The notes: a model not told the origin generated them from the sequence alone. A DNA stretch of 29,107 nucleotides from CAZDXJ01 sp050303615 (GCA_050303615.1 JBNLCC010000014.1:1-29107), one strand, 5' to 3'; counted from the first letter of the stretch, positions 8,998 to 16,297 are shown. Program-made: numbers and translations.

Positions 8998-9480
8998 TTA
9001 TATAGCTTTTTTTCGCCATCTGGCCAAACCGGGCAGCCAGCGCGGCGCAGCGGCAGCGTATTTTTCCCATTGTTCGGGGAACTGCTCAGCCAAGCATATT
9101 TCTTCATACATCACCACCCGCAAATGAAATGCACAAGCGATAACAACCAGATAGCCCGCCGTCAACGGCGAACCGGCTCTCAAAGCCCAACCTGCAATAA
9201 TCAGCAATACGCTAAGATACATAGGATTTCTCGTATAGCGATACAAGCCCACCGTAACCAAATGTTCGGGAGGAGACCACGGAGCGAGCGTTCCTTTACC
9301 CGAAACATAGAAATCCCAAACACAACGTAACAAAACCAGCAATCCGATTAGCAACAGCAGCGAAGCCGCTGCCCACCCCTGCCCCGCCCAAGGATCCCAA
9401 CTGGATAAACACCACGGAACCAAGCCTGCGAACAGACAGGGTAATAATAGAAACGCCACAACGGCACGAATTAACAACAT
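8998..9480 (-). CDS. ICMT/PEMT-family membrane methyltransferase
   Basis: 160 residues with three to four hydrophobic segments. The GLYRYTRNPMYLSVLL motif and the C-terminal YEEICLAEQFPEQWEKY segment are the signature of the isoprenylcysteine carboxyl methyltransferase / phospholipid methyltransferase fold, which binds S-adenosylmethionine in the RNPMY region. Bacterial members have mostly unknown substrates (lipids, small thiols or isoprenoids). It is upstream of the RND adaptor on the same strand with a 58-base spacer, so it may be first in that transcription unit. Start ATG at 9480 is directly followed by a transmembrane segment, as expected. Specific substrate is not predictable. Confidence 0.8.
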   Translation of the reverse strand: MLLIRAVVAFLLLPCLFAGLVPWCLSSWDPWAGQGWAAASLLLLIGLLVLLRCVWDFYVSGKGTLAPWSPPEHLVTVGLYRYTRNPMYLSVLLIIAGWALRAGSPLTAGYLVVIACAFHLRVVMYEEICLAEQFPEQWEKYAAAAPRWLPGLARWRKKAI

Positions 9481-9765
9481 TTCAAGCCTTTATTATTCTT
9501 AGTTAATGGCTTTATACACGGCCAAGCACCTGACAGTCAAAACTAAGTTTAGCTTGCTAACAATATTATTTGTCGATTATTGCACGGCAATCGACTGGCA
9601 AAGCCCGGCTATTTGCAGTATTCAACAGTAAAACAATTGATTAAAATATTAACCTGGTTTAATCAATTTTCGATTGCCGATAAGGACCTGGAAACCGGGC
9701 CGGCTGTTTGCACATCGCTTCTCGAAACCCCAACCAACTCAATAATAGCTGAAGAGGAAAATAAA

Positions 9766-10332
9766 TTGCCAAAAGCAAGTGAATTGAAATGCGGTATGGC
9801 CGTTGAAATCAACGGCGAACCCTACGTTGTGAAAAAAATCGAAATCAGAAACCCCACCTCACGCGGGGCGTCAACGCTATACAAAGTTCGTTTTACCCAC
9901 CTGAAAAGCAAACAAAAGCTGGACGATACGTTAAAAGGCGATGACTTTTTGAAAGACGCCGACTGCACACGGGTCCAGGCGCAATACTCTTACCTGGACG
10001 GCGGCACCTACTATTTCATGAATCTGGAAACCTACGAGCAGTATGCGCTAAATGCAGCCGACTTGGAAGGTCAGACCGAATACTTGACGGAAGGCTTGGA
10101 AGGCATCGTAATCCTGCTGATGGATGACACCCCGCTGGGTATCGAACTACCGGCATCGGTTACGCTGACAATCGTCGAAACCGCACCAGCACTCAAAGGC
10201 GCCAGCGCTACCAACCGCACCAAACCGGCCAGGTTGACTACCGGTTTGGAAGTCCAGGTACCGGAATACATCGAAACCGGTGAAAACATTAAAATTAATA
10301 CCGGCACCGGTAAATTTATGTCGCGGGCATGA
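9766..10332 (+). CDS. efpL: Elongation factor P-like protein EfpL (YeiP)
   Basis: 188 residues. An EF-P paralogue that binds stalled ribosomes between P and E sites and relieves pausing at proline-rich motifs. The three-domain layout is intact: KOW-like domain 1 (KCGMAVEINGEPYVVKKIEI), OB domain 2, and the domain 3 end VQVPEYIETGENIKIN. The domain 1 loop reads NPTSRGAS, with Arg33 at the tip instead of the modified lysine of canonical EF-P, as in EfpL/YeiP. The start is TTG 9766, chosen because family proteins begin MP(R/K)A and an AGAGGA ribosome binding site lies 7-12 bases upstream; the frame is open further upstream without homology. No EF-P modification genes are nearby. It converges with the next gene, 15 bases apart. 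Confidence 0.92.
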   Translation: MPKASELKCGMAVEINGEPYVVKKIEIRNPTSRGASTLYKVRFTHLKSKQKLDDTLKGDDFLKDADCTRVQAQYSYLDGGTYYFMNLETYEQYALNAADLEGQTEYLTEGLEGIVILLMDDTPLGIELPASVTLTIVETAPALKGASATNRTKPARLTTGLEVQVPEYIETGENIKINTGTGKFMSRA

Positions 10333-10347
10333 TACGGCAAGCCGATT

Positions 10348-11418
10348 TCAAGGTAAATAATCCTTGAGCCAAAAAGAGCGGTACTGCTCCGCCTGACTCA
10401 AATCCGGGCCGGGATAGAGCCGGCCGGTCCAGGCGAGCAGCATGATGGCAAGGGCATTACGGTGTTCGCCGCCGCTCAATTCAAGGTTTCCCGTTGTCGA
10501 GGGGATCAGGTAATGTACTGCGTCATAATGGTCCAGCACGGTTTGACGCGCCTTGGCGACGACGGGGCTATCAGTCTCGCCGGCCAGCAAATAAGCGATG
10601 CCGACTTCGGCGACAATGTCGGGCTTGGCCCGCTGTATGATCGTGTCGATATTGTTTTCGAAGTAATCATAAATCCAGTTGAATTCCGCCCGGCTGACCG
10701 GTTGCTGATAATTACGGCTTGCGCCGATGATCAAATGGGTCATACCGTATAATTTTTGGCCGTAAAGCAGATCGGACAACTGCGTATCGTCACTACCAGC
10801 GAATATCCGTTGAAAGGCTTCGGTAAAACGCTGCCGCAAATCGGCAATACCGAGGTCATAAAGAAAGTAAATATAGGTAGCAAGTTGCGGCGAATAAATT
10901 TCGACGACATCGGGATTGAGGAAGAACGTCTTAAAGTCCTGTTGCTTAAGGTAAGCAATGAACTGATCGCTCTCCTTAAAAAAATAACTATTCAGCAGCC
11001 CCACTTCGTTAACCATGTTGAGGTTGGCCAACAGGGCAAAGGAAAACGCCATGCCGGGATGGCGTTTGAGCAGTGTATAGCGTTTCAGATGTTTTTCGAT
11101 TTTCAGGTTAAACCGCTTGAGAATGACCAATTCCTGACGGTTGCGGTATAACGGATCACGTAAGCCCTGCCTGTCCTTGTCGAGCAGGTTGGCGACGATC
11201 ATGAGATCGGAAATAATCGGGTAAAGGTATTTTTGCTCGCCGGTAATGCGGTACATACGTAGCGCATAATGCCGCTGCAAATAAGGCTCGAGACTAAACA
11301 GACGGGATTCGTAATTTGACCGGATCTGCTCCGCGACCGGGTCCGTCAACTTTTCAGCCATGGTCCAGGACGAAGTCAGCAGCAATAACATGAGGGCCGA
11401 TAATTTTTGTGTTCTCAT
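10348..11418 (-). CDS. Secreted protein of unknown function (possibly DUF3541-like)
   Basis: 356 residues from ATG 11418, supported by a GGGGGT ribosome binding site 7 bases upstream and by an immediate signal peptide (MRTQKLSALMLLLLTSSWTMA, cleaved near AMA/EK). A slightly longer frame starting at 11445 lacks these. The mature part is helical and rich in Y, L and R, with a QRHYALRMYR segment near the N-terminus and an ELSGGEHRNALAIMLLAWTGR segment near the end. The first segment recalls uncharacterised DUF3541 proteins, which I cannot confirm. It lies 208 bases beyond pqqE on the same strand, so it may be in the same regulon or independent. It is most likely periplasmic. Confidence 0.6.
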   Translation of the reverse strand: MRTQKLSALMLLLLTSSWTMAEKLTDPVAEQIRSNYESRLFSLEPYLQRHYALRMYRITGEQKYLYPIISDLMIVANLLDKDRQGLRDPLYRNRQELVILKRFNLKIEKHLKRYTLLKRHPGMAFSFALLANLNMVNEVGLLNSYFFKESDQFIAYLKQQDFKTFFLNPDVVEIYSPQLATYIYFLYDLGIADLRQRFTEAFQRIFAGSDDTQLSDLLYGQKLYGMTHLIIGASRNYQQPVSRAEFNWIYDYFENNIDTIIQRAKPDIVAEVGIAYLLAGETDSPVVAKARQTVLDHYDAVHYLIPSTTGNLELSGGEHRNALAIMLLAWTGRLYPGPDLSQAEQYRSFWLKDYLP

Positions 11419-11467
11419 GGTGTTACCCCCAGGTTGGTATAGCATAGGCCTTTTCCGCTCTAAAAGC

Positions 11468-11521
11468 GTCGGTTAATCCACTTTGTCAGATTTCTTGGTT
11501 GTTCTTTTCTATTAAACCGAC
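11468..11521. repeat. Imperfect inverted repeat upstream of the secreted protein gene
   Basis: GTCGGTTAAT (11468-11477) and ATTAAACCGAC (11511-11521) are complementary apart from one bulged A, with 33 bases between. They lie in the 207-base spacer between pqqE and the gene starting at 11418, about 50-100 bases upstream of that start. The repeat may be a regulator site or part of an mRNA structure. No clear promoter was identified with confidence. Confidence 0.35.
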
Positions 11522-11625
11522 AGAGTAGAATGAACGGAAAACGTTCGTTTTGTTCAATTCCGGAGCAATGCCCAATCGGAACTAAAGTCAAATCAGGAAG
11601 AATAAGGGATTAATTCGGCAGGCGG

Positions 11626-12729
11626 CTAACTTAACTGCCGGGAGTTCTTGCTGTTTCTAAAAACCATCGTTTTTTCCTCAGTGCTTTGCGAACTGGTCCT
11701 GGCGCTATTTACCGCGTCGCTTATCAACTGCTTATAAGGCGATTTACTGCACACCGGATCGGTATTGTACATGTCGCCGGTTAATAAGTAGGCTTGGCAA
11801 CGGCAGCCTCCAAAGTCTTTTTGTTTTTCATCGCAACTGCGGCAGGGCTCCTTCATCCAGTCAAAACCACGGAAGAAATTAAATGCCTTTGAGTCGTTCC
11901 ATATCTGCTCGATGCTGAAATTACGGACATTGGGACAGTCCAGCCCCGGCAGTTCCCGGGCGGAATGGCACGGTAATGCAACACCGTCGGGCGCAATGGT
12001 AAGAAAAGTTGTACCCCAGCCGTTCATGCAGGCTTTGGGACGGTCTTCATAATAATCCGGAACCACATAATAAATGGTCATTTTTCCGGCCACTTGCTGC
12101 TTATACGCCTGGGCAATTTGTTCCGCCTGCTCGAATTGTTCCTTGGTGGGCAGCAGCAGATCGCGGTTGATATGCGCCCAACCGTAATACTGGGTATTGG
12201 CCAGTTCCAGATAATCGGCGCCCAGTTCGGTAGCCATTTCCAGAATCTGTTGCATTTGATGGATATTCCGGCGGTGAATAACCACGCATAGCACCATCGG
12301 GTATCCGTGTTTTTTTACCAGCTTGGCCACTTCCTGTTTGTGCCGGAAAGAGTCGGTGCCGGCCAACAGGTTATTGAGCTCCTCGGTACTGGCCTGGATG
12401 CTGACCTGAATGTGATCCAATCCGGCGGTCTTCAGGCCGACAATTTTTTCTTCAGTCAGGCCGTAACCGGAAGTGATCAGGTTCGAATAATAACCCAATT
12501 CGCGGGCATGTTTTACCAGTTCCGGCAGATCCTTTCTGACCAGCGGTTCGCCGCCGGAAAAACCCAATTGCACCGCACCCATTTTACGCGCCTGGCCCAA
12601 TACCCGTTTCCAATCCTCGGTAGTGAGTTCGTCGGGATACTTGGCATAATCAACCGGATTGGAACAATAGGGGCACTGTAGCGGGCAGGCATAAGTCAGT
12701 TCGGCAAGCAGCCAACGCGGTTTACTCAT
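11626..12729 (-). CDS. pqqE: PqqA peptide cyclase (radical SAM protein PqqE)
   Basis: 367 residues from ATG 12729. Radical SAM enzyme that makes the carbon-carbon bond between Glu and Tyr of PqqA, the first step of PQQ synthesis, working on the PqqA-PqqD complex. The [4Fe-4S] SAM motif is at Cys15, Cys19 and Cys22 (CPLQCPYC), followed by GFSGGEPL. The C-terminal SPASM auxiliary-cluster cysteines are present (CHSAREL, CPNVR, CRSC, CRCQ, VCSKS). A longer frame to 12783 exists, but MSKPRWLLAELTY is the family start, and the ATG overlaps the pqqD end by 8 bases (ATGAGTAA), giving translational coupling. The last 25 or so residues are a polar tail. Last gene of the operon. Confidence 0.97.
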   Translation of the reverse strand: MSKPRWLLAELTYACPLQCPYCSNPVDYAKYPDELTTEDWKRVLGQARKMGAVQLGFSGGEPLVRKDLPELVKHARELGYYSNLITSGYGLTEEKIVGLKTAGLDHIQVSIQASTEELNNLLAGTDSFRHKQEVAKLVKKHGYPMVLCVVIHRRNIHQMQQILEMATELGADYLELANTQYYGWAHINRDLLLPTKEQFEQAEQIAQAYKQQVAGKMTIYYVVPDYYEDRPKACMNGWGTTFLTIAPDGVALPCHSARELPGLDCPNVRNFSIEQIWNDSKAFNFFRGFDWMKEPCRSCDEKQKDFGGCRCQAYLLTGDMYNTDPVCSKSPYKQLISDAVNSARTSSQSTEEKTMVFRNSKNSRQLS

Positions 12730-13003
12730 CGACGTTTTGTTTGATCCAACCATTTTGCAGGGCGATTTCCAGGAATTGGGCAATGTCTTTTTTTAGGCCG
12801 CCGGTGGCAAATTTTAGTTCCAGGTCCTTAACAATTTGCTCAAGATTACGGGTGCCGTCGCATAGCTTCAGAATCTCGGCAGAACTGAGATTTAACTCCA
12901 CCATGCCCTCGGGATATAAAATTACGTGTCTTTGCTGCGCTTCCTCCCATTGCAGACGATGCAACGGCGAAAAACAAAACGGCTGATCGGGATTCAAACT
13001 CAT
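12722..13003 (-). CDS. pqqD: PQQ peptide chaperone PqqD
   Basis: 93 residues, normal for PqqD. It binds the PqqA precursor peptide and presents it to PqqE; the fold is the RiPP recognition element shared with many peptide-modifying systems. Visible are the beta-rich N-terminal half (HRLQWEEAQQRHVILYPEG, MVELNLSSAEIL) and the helical part (LCDGTRNLEQIVKDLELKF) that matches known PqqD. It sits between pqqC (6-base gap) and pqqE (8-base overlap), which fits its role as PqqE partner. A separate pqqD gene, not fused to pqqC or pqqE, is the arrangement usual in gammaproteobacteria. Confidence 0.96.
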   Translation of the reverse strand: MSLNPDQPFCFSPLHRLQWEEAQQRHVILYPEGMVELNLSSAEILKLCDGTRNLEQIVKDLELKFATGGLKKDIAQFLEIALQNGWIKQNVDE

Positions 13004-13009
13004 GTCGCG

Positions 13010-13741
13010 TTAATCCTTAATATTGAAATAAGGCGGCATATCATTGATGTAGGCCATATACATGGCATCGGCCATCGACCAGAGCACGTCGAGTTTGAAC
13101 TGCAGGATTTCAAGCATTCTTTGCTGCTGCTCGCGGGTTTTATACCAGTCCAATGTAATTTCCAGGCCATGTTGCACATCGCGACGGGCTTCGGTGAGCC
13201 GCTTGCGAAAATAGATGTAGCCTTCCTGCTCCACCCAAGGATAATGTTCGGGCCAGTTATCCAGCCTCTGCTGATGGATTTTGGGGGCAAACAATTCGGT
13301 CAACGATGAACTTGCCGCCTCGTGCCAGTCGGCGCGCCGGGCAAAATTGACATAAGCGTCAACCGCAAACCGGACGCCGGGCAGCACATGTTGCAGCGAG
13401 GTGATTTCCTCCCGGCTCAAACCGACGGCGATACCCAGTTGGATCCAGGCTTCAATGCCGCCCGGATCGTCCGGGTGGCCGTCATGGTCCAAAATACGCT
13501 GAATCCAGATTGCCCGGGTTTGACGGTCGGGGCAATTGGCTAAAATATTCGCATCCTTTATCGGGATACTGATCTGGTAATAAAAGCGGTTTGCAACCCA
13601 TCCCTGCAGTTGCTTTTTATTCAGCTTCCCTTCGTTCATCAGCTCATGGTACGGATGGCGGATATGATAATACTTTTCCATACCGCGAAGTTTTGCTTCA
13701 AATTCTTCCCGGCTCCAGGGTTTGTTATCGCAACAACTCAT
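13010..13741 (-). CDS. pqqC: Pyrroloquinoline-quinone synthase PqqC
   Basis: 243 residues, close to the 250 typical of the family. Cofactor-free oxidase of the heme-oxygenase-like/TENA fold that carries out the final ring closure and eight-electron oxidation to PQQ. Recognisable blocks are KYYHIRHPYHELMNEGKL near the N-terminus, GWVANRFYYQISIPIKDANI, DHDGHPDDPGGIEAWIQLG in the middle, and the ILQFKLDVLWSMADAMY end. Several conserved active-site histidines and arginines lie in these blocks. pqqB ends 11 bases upstream and pqqD starts 6 bases downstream, so it is inside the operon. Confidence 0.97.
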   Translation of the reverse strand: MSCCDNKPWSREEFEAKLRGMEKYYHIRHPYHELMNEGKLNKKQLQGWVANRFYYQISIPIKDANILANCPDRQTRAIWIQRILDHDGHPDDPGGIEAWIQLGIAVGLSREEITSLQHVLPGVRFAVDAYVNFARRADWHEAASSSLTELFAPKIHQQRLDNWPEHYPWVEQEGYIYFRKRLTEARRDVQHGLEITLDWYKTREQQQRMLEILQFKLDVLWSMADAMYMAYINDMPPYFNIKD

Positions 13742-13752
13742 AATGATTACCT

Positions 13753-14664
13753 TTATAAAATAATTTCCAAACCATCGTATGAAACTTCAATTCCCGCCGC
13801 GTCGAGTATTTTACGCTGCTCCGAATCTTCATCCAAAATCGGATTGGTGTTATTGATATGAATCAAAATTTTGCGGGCTTTTGCAACCGAATTCAAAACT
13901 TCAATCATGCCGCCTTCTCCCGATTGCGGCAAATGACCGATTTCCCTGGCTTTTTTGGGGCTGATGCCCTGCTGTTCCATCTCGTCATCAGTCCAGAAGG
14001 TCCCGTCAACCATAATACAGTCGACATGATGCATTGCCTCCAGGACATGCGTTTCAATGGCACCTAATCCCGGCGCGTAATAAACCTTTTTACCGGTGCT
14101 GATCTGTTCGATAATAACACCGATGTTGTCGCCGTCATGCGGATCATGGCGATGCGGTGAATAAGGCGGCGCCTTGCTTTGTAATGAATGCGTATAAAAG
14201 CGTAAATCTTCTATTTGGGGAATGGTAAAACCGCTACCGTCCAGCGGAACCGGATGATGACTAACCGTACAGTAGTCTTCCAGCATTTTAAACAGCGGGA
14301 AACCAGTGGTTAAATCCTGTTTGACCATCTCGGAGCAATAAACTTCCAGTGTTTGCCCTTCACGCAACATCAACATGCCGGTTGTATGATCGATTTGGCT
14401 GTCAATCAGCATGACCGCTTTAATACCGGTATCGCGAACGCCGTGCTGGGGCTGGATTTGCGGGAACGCTTCCAGCTGCGCCCGAATATCCGGTGAGGTA
14501 TTGAACAACAGCCAGTTTTTATCATCGCTGCTGACCGCAATGGATGACTGGGTCCGCGCTTTGCCGTTCATTTGGCCGCGGCGTATGCGGTGACAATTGA
14601 AACAGTTACAGTTCCACTGCGGAAAACCGCCGCCGGCTCCTGATCCGAGTACTCTGATTTTCAT
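13753..14664 (-). CDS. pqqB: PQQ biosynthesis protein PqqB
   Basis: 303 residues, the family's usual length. Metallo-beta-lactamase-fold protein; reported work assigns it an iron-dependent hydroxylation of the excised Glu-Tyr intermediate. The N-terminus MKIRVLGSGAGGGFPQWNCN leads into a CNCFNC cysteine cluster (structural zinc), followed by DSQIDHTTGMLMLR and a late IHINNTNPIL block. It starts about 118 bases after pqqA, beyond a hairpin that may attenuate transcription. The upstream ribosome binding site is weak (GAAGCAAATT). Start ATG 14664 matches the family. Confidence 0.97.
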   Translation of the reverse strand: MKIRVLGSGAGGGFPQWNCNCFNCHRIRRGQMNGKARTQSSIAVSSDDKNWLLFNTSPDIRAQLEAFPQIQPQHGVRDTGIKAVMLIDSQIDHTTGMLMLREGQTLEVYCSEMVKQDLTTGFPLFKMLEDYCTVSHHPVPLDGSGFTIPQIEDLRFYTHSLQSKAPPYSPHRHDPHDGDNIGVIIEQISTGKKVYYAPGLGAIETHVLEAMHHVDCIMVDGTFWTDDEMEQQGISPKKAREIGHLPQSGEGGMIEVLNSVAKARKILIHINNTNPILDEDSEQRKILDAAGIEVSYDGLEIIL

Positions 14665-14729
14665 AATTTGCTTCGTTTTTACAATAGATTAGTAATACCT
14701 TGCAAGCCTACCGAAAAAATGTTTCAGGC

Positions 14730-14757
14730 AAAAAAAAGGGTTCTATCGAGAACCCTT
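14730..14757 (-). terminator. Hairpin with T-tract between pqqA and pqqB (attenuator)
   Basis: Plus-strand AAGGGTTCT (14736-14744) and AGAACCCTT (14749-14757) form a perfect 9-bp stem with an ATCG loop. On the minus strand it is followed by eight T residues (A run 14730-14737), the shape of an intrinsic terminator. It lies 24 bases after the pqqA stop and about 65 bases before pqqB. In other bacteria partial termination here gives excess pqqA transcript over pqqB-E, which suits a substrate peptide consumed once per PQQ. Confidence 0.85.
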
Positions 14758-14781
14758 CTTTTCATTCCACCGTTAAAAAAA

Positions 14782-14856
14782 TTAACGGTTATAAATGTAC
14801 ATGGTGACTTCGAAACCAAATCGTAAATCTGTATAACTTGGTGTTTCCCATTTCAT
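14782..14856 (-). CDS. pqqA: PQQ precursor peptide PqqA
   Basis: 24 residues, exactly the usual size range of 22-29. It is the ribosomal substrate from which PQQ is cut. It begins MKWETPSYTDLRFGFEVT and ends YIYNR. The conserved Glu16 and Tyr20 (EVTMY) are the residues PqqE cross-links. A strong ribosome binding site GGAGG (plus-strand 14865-14869) lies 8 bases before the ATG. It is first in the operon, followed by a hairpin with T-tract. The flanking residues are released by a protease (PqqF or equivalent) that is not encoded in this window. Confidence 0.97.
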   Translation of the reverse strand: MKWETPSYTDLRFGFEVTMYIYNR

Positions 14857-14917
14857 TACAAATACCTCCAGAGTTTTTGTGAATTTTTTTAGCTAGCTTG
14901 ATCAAGTAAGCCAGGTC

Positions 14918-14931
14918 CGAAGTATACTTCG
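14918..14931. promoter_or_regulatory. Palindromic candidate operator over the pqqA -10 box
   Basis: CGAAGTATACTTCG is a 14-bp perfect palindrome covering the -10 box of the pqqA promoter. A dimeric repressor bound here would block RNA polymerase. No regulator gene is adjacent, so the protein is unknown. It could also be chance, but position and perfection favour function. Confidence 0.5.
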
Positions 14932-14949
14932 ATAAAATTTATAACGCAA
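14921..14949 (-). promoter_or_regulatory. pqqA operon promoter
   Basis: On the minus strand, TTGCGT (plus 14944-14949) and TATACT (plus 14921-14926) are separated by 17 bases, a good sigma-70 match, with the -10 box 65 bases before the pqqA ATG. The -10 box is embedded in a perfect palindrome (14918-14931). Confidence 0.65.
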
Positions 14950-14993
14950 TACCACTTAAAATTAACTTGTTACATTGCGCATAGCGCGTTATA
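14940..14993. repeat. Inverted repeat spanning the divergent pqqA / 15057 promoters
   Basis: TATAACGC (14940-14947) and GCGTTATA (14986-14993) are exact inverted copies 38 bases apart. The left copy overlaps the pqqA -35 box and the right copy overlaps the -10 box of the rightward promoter. A further short hairpin GCGC-ATA-GCGC sits at 14977-14987. This may allow joint control of the two promoters. Confidence 0.4.
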
Positions 14994-14995
14994 TT
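14967..14995 (+). promoter_or_regulatory. Promoter for the small membrane protein gene at 15057
   Basis: TTGTTA (14967-14972) and TATATT (14990-14995) with a 17-base spacer form a good sigma-70 promoter, about 60 bases before the ATG. It is back to back with the pqqA promoter, with 17 bases between the two -35 boxes. Confidence 0.6.
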
Positions 14996-15056
14996 CAACG
15001 CTATAAATAAAACTACAATAGCAATTAATAATACCAAATGAAATGAGGAGATTTAT

Positions 15057-15443
15057 ATGGGTGAAATAATTGAAGTCAGCTTTGTAATGTGGATAGTTGC
15101 CGTTGCAGCTTTTGCCCCGTTGGGCTATTTTATTTACATTTTCATGAAAGGCGGTGGCGAATCGTTCGGCAAATCCAATCCCGCCGATCATTCGGTGGAA
15201 AACACCAAGTATTATCATGTAATCAACAATATCATGGGAAAAATCCTGGGGGGGTCTGCTGACAGCGGCACCGGAACTGCGGTGGCAAGAACTCAAAGCG
15301 TAGCAAGCCCCACCTCCACGGCAAACGTCTCATCAACATCGGCCGGCACCAAAAGAACTTCGACCGCGAGAAAAACCACGGCTACGCGGAGAACTGCCGC
15401 CGGTACCACGCGCAGAAGACCCACGACGGCAAAAAAAAGCTGA
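15057..15443 (+). CDS. Small membrane protein with basic Ser/Thr/Arg-rich tail, unknown function
   Basis: 128 residues that I do not recognise. A single membrane segment covers residues 8-30 (VSFVMWIVAVAAFAPLGYFI), followed by a short soluble part (KYYHVINNIMGKILGG). From about residue 70 a low-complexity tail follows, made almost only of S, T, A, R, K and G and ending TTRRRPTTAKKS. The tail is strongly basic, like histone H1-type tails, and could bind nucleic acid, LPS or peptidoglycan. GAGGAG (15045-15050) lies 6 bases before the ATG. It is transcribed divergently from pqqA. A G7 tract at 15248-15254 sits in the coding region just before the tail. Confidence 0.75.
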   Translation: MGEIIEVSFVMWIVAVAAFAPLGYFIYIFMKGGGESFGKSNPADHSVENTKYYHVINNIMGKILGGSADSGTGTAVARTQSVASPTSTANVSSTSAGTKRTSTARKTTATRRTAAGTTRRRPTTAKKS

Positions 15444-15464
15444 AGACATACATTAAAGAACGAT

Positions 15465-15490
15465 TACCGGTCGGTCTTTTAGCACCGGTA
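15465..15490. terminator. Weak hairpin between convergent genes
   Basis: TACCGGT (15465-15471) and ACCGGTA (15484-15490) can pair across a 12-base loop containing CTTTT. It lies between the ends of the 15057 gene and moeB, which converge. No T-tract follows on either strand, so terminator function is uncertain. Confidence 0.3.
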
Positions 15491-15538
15491 TCAAACATAT
15501 CTGTTGCCACAAGGACGTGCTTCAATATCTATATTGAT

Positions 15539-16297
15539 TTAGGGTGCAACCGGCATTTTTCCGCAGGTCGGACAGCATGGATTTTTTTTCAGTCGCATAC
15601 TGTTCCACTCCATGGTCATCCCATCCAACAATAACAAACGCCCGGTCAACGTTTGGCCAAAGTTGACAATCAGTTTTATGGCTTCCAGCGCCTGAATACA
15701 GCCGATAATGCCGGTAATCGGAGCCGCTACGCCATTTTGACTGCAGTTTTGCGCTTCCTCACCGATATCGCTATATAAACAGTTATAACATGGGCTATCA
15801 TTTTTACCCGGCGTGAACACGGACACTTGCCCTTCAAAACGAACCGCAGCGCCTGAAACCAGTGCCGTTTGTAGCTGCACACAGGCCTTATTAACAGCAA
15901 AACGAGTGGTAAAATTATCGCTGCAATCCAAGACCACATCGGCATCGGCCACCGCTTTGATCAACATTTCCCCTTCCAAGCGTTGCTTAACGGCTTGTAC
16001 TTTGGTATCAGAATTTAATGCATTTAACGTTTCTTTGGTTGAAATTACTTTAGGCGTCCCTATATCCTGGGTATGGTGCGCTATTTGACGCTGCAGATTG
16101 GATAAATCCACCTCATCATCGTCATATAGGGTCAGCCGGCCTACCCCGGCAGCGGCGAGATAAATCGCTGCCGGACAACCCAGACCGCCTGCACCTAAAA
16201 TGAGTACTTTGGCATCAAGCAGTTTTTGCTGGCCCTCAATGTCGATTTGCGGCAGCATGATCTGCCGGCTGTAGCGTAATAATTGCTCGTCATTCAT
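15539..16297 (-). CDS. moeB: MoeB/ThiF-type sulfur-carrier adenylyltransferase
   Basis: 252 residues. E1-like enzyme that adenylates the C-terminal glycine of a small sulfur-carrier protein (MoaD for molybdopterin, or ThiS). The nucleotide-binding loop is GAGGLG at residues 35-40, followed by YDDDEVDLSNLQRQ and the KVISTKETLNALN block. The catalytic Asp region is VVLDCSDNFTTR. Two CxxC pairs for zinc are seen, CYNC and CPTC (Cys242/Cys245). Length and the absence of a rhodanese domain fit MoeB (about 249 residues); ThiF is very similar, and no thi or moa gene is adjacent to decide. Starts at ATG 16297, divergent from groES. Confidence 0.85.
   Translation of the reverse strand: MNDEQLLRYSRQIMLPQIDIEGQQKLLDAKVLILGAGGLGCPAAIYLAAAGVGRLTLYDDDEVDLSNLQRQIAHHTQDIGTPKVISTKETLNALNSDTKVQAVKQRLEGEMLIKAVADADVVLDCSDNFTTRFAVNKACVQLQTALVSGAAVRFEGQVSVFTPGKNDSPCYNCLYSDIGEEAQNCSQNGVAAPITGIIGCIQALEAIKLIVNFGQTLTGRLLLLDGMTMEWNSMRLKKNPCCPTCGKMPVAP

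Noticed and set aside
8939..9107. N-terminal extension of the RND adaptor
   Set aside because: The lipoprotein signal begins at ATG 8939; the extension overlaps the methyltransferase gene and has no signal character.
9580..9765. N-terminal extension of EfpL
   Set aside because: Not homologous to the family; TTG 9766 has a ribosome binding site and the family start.
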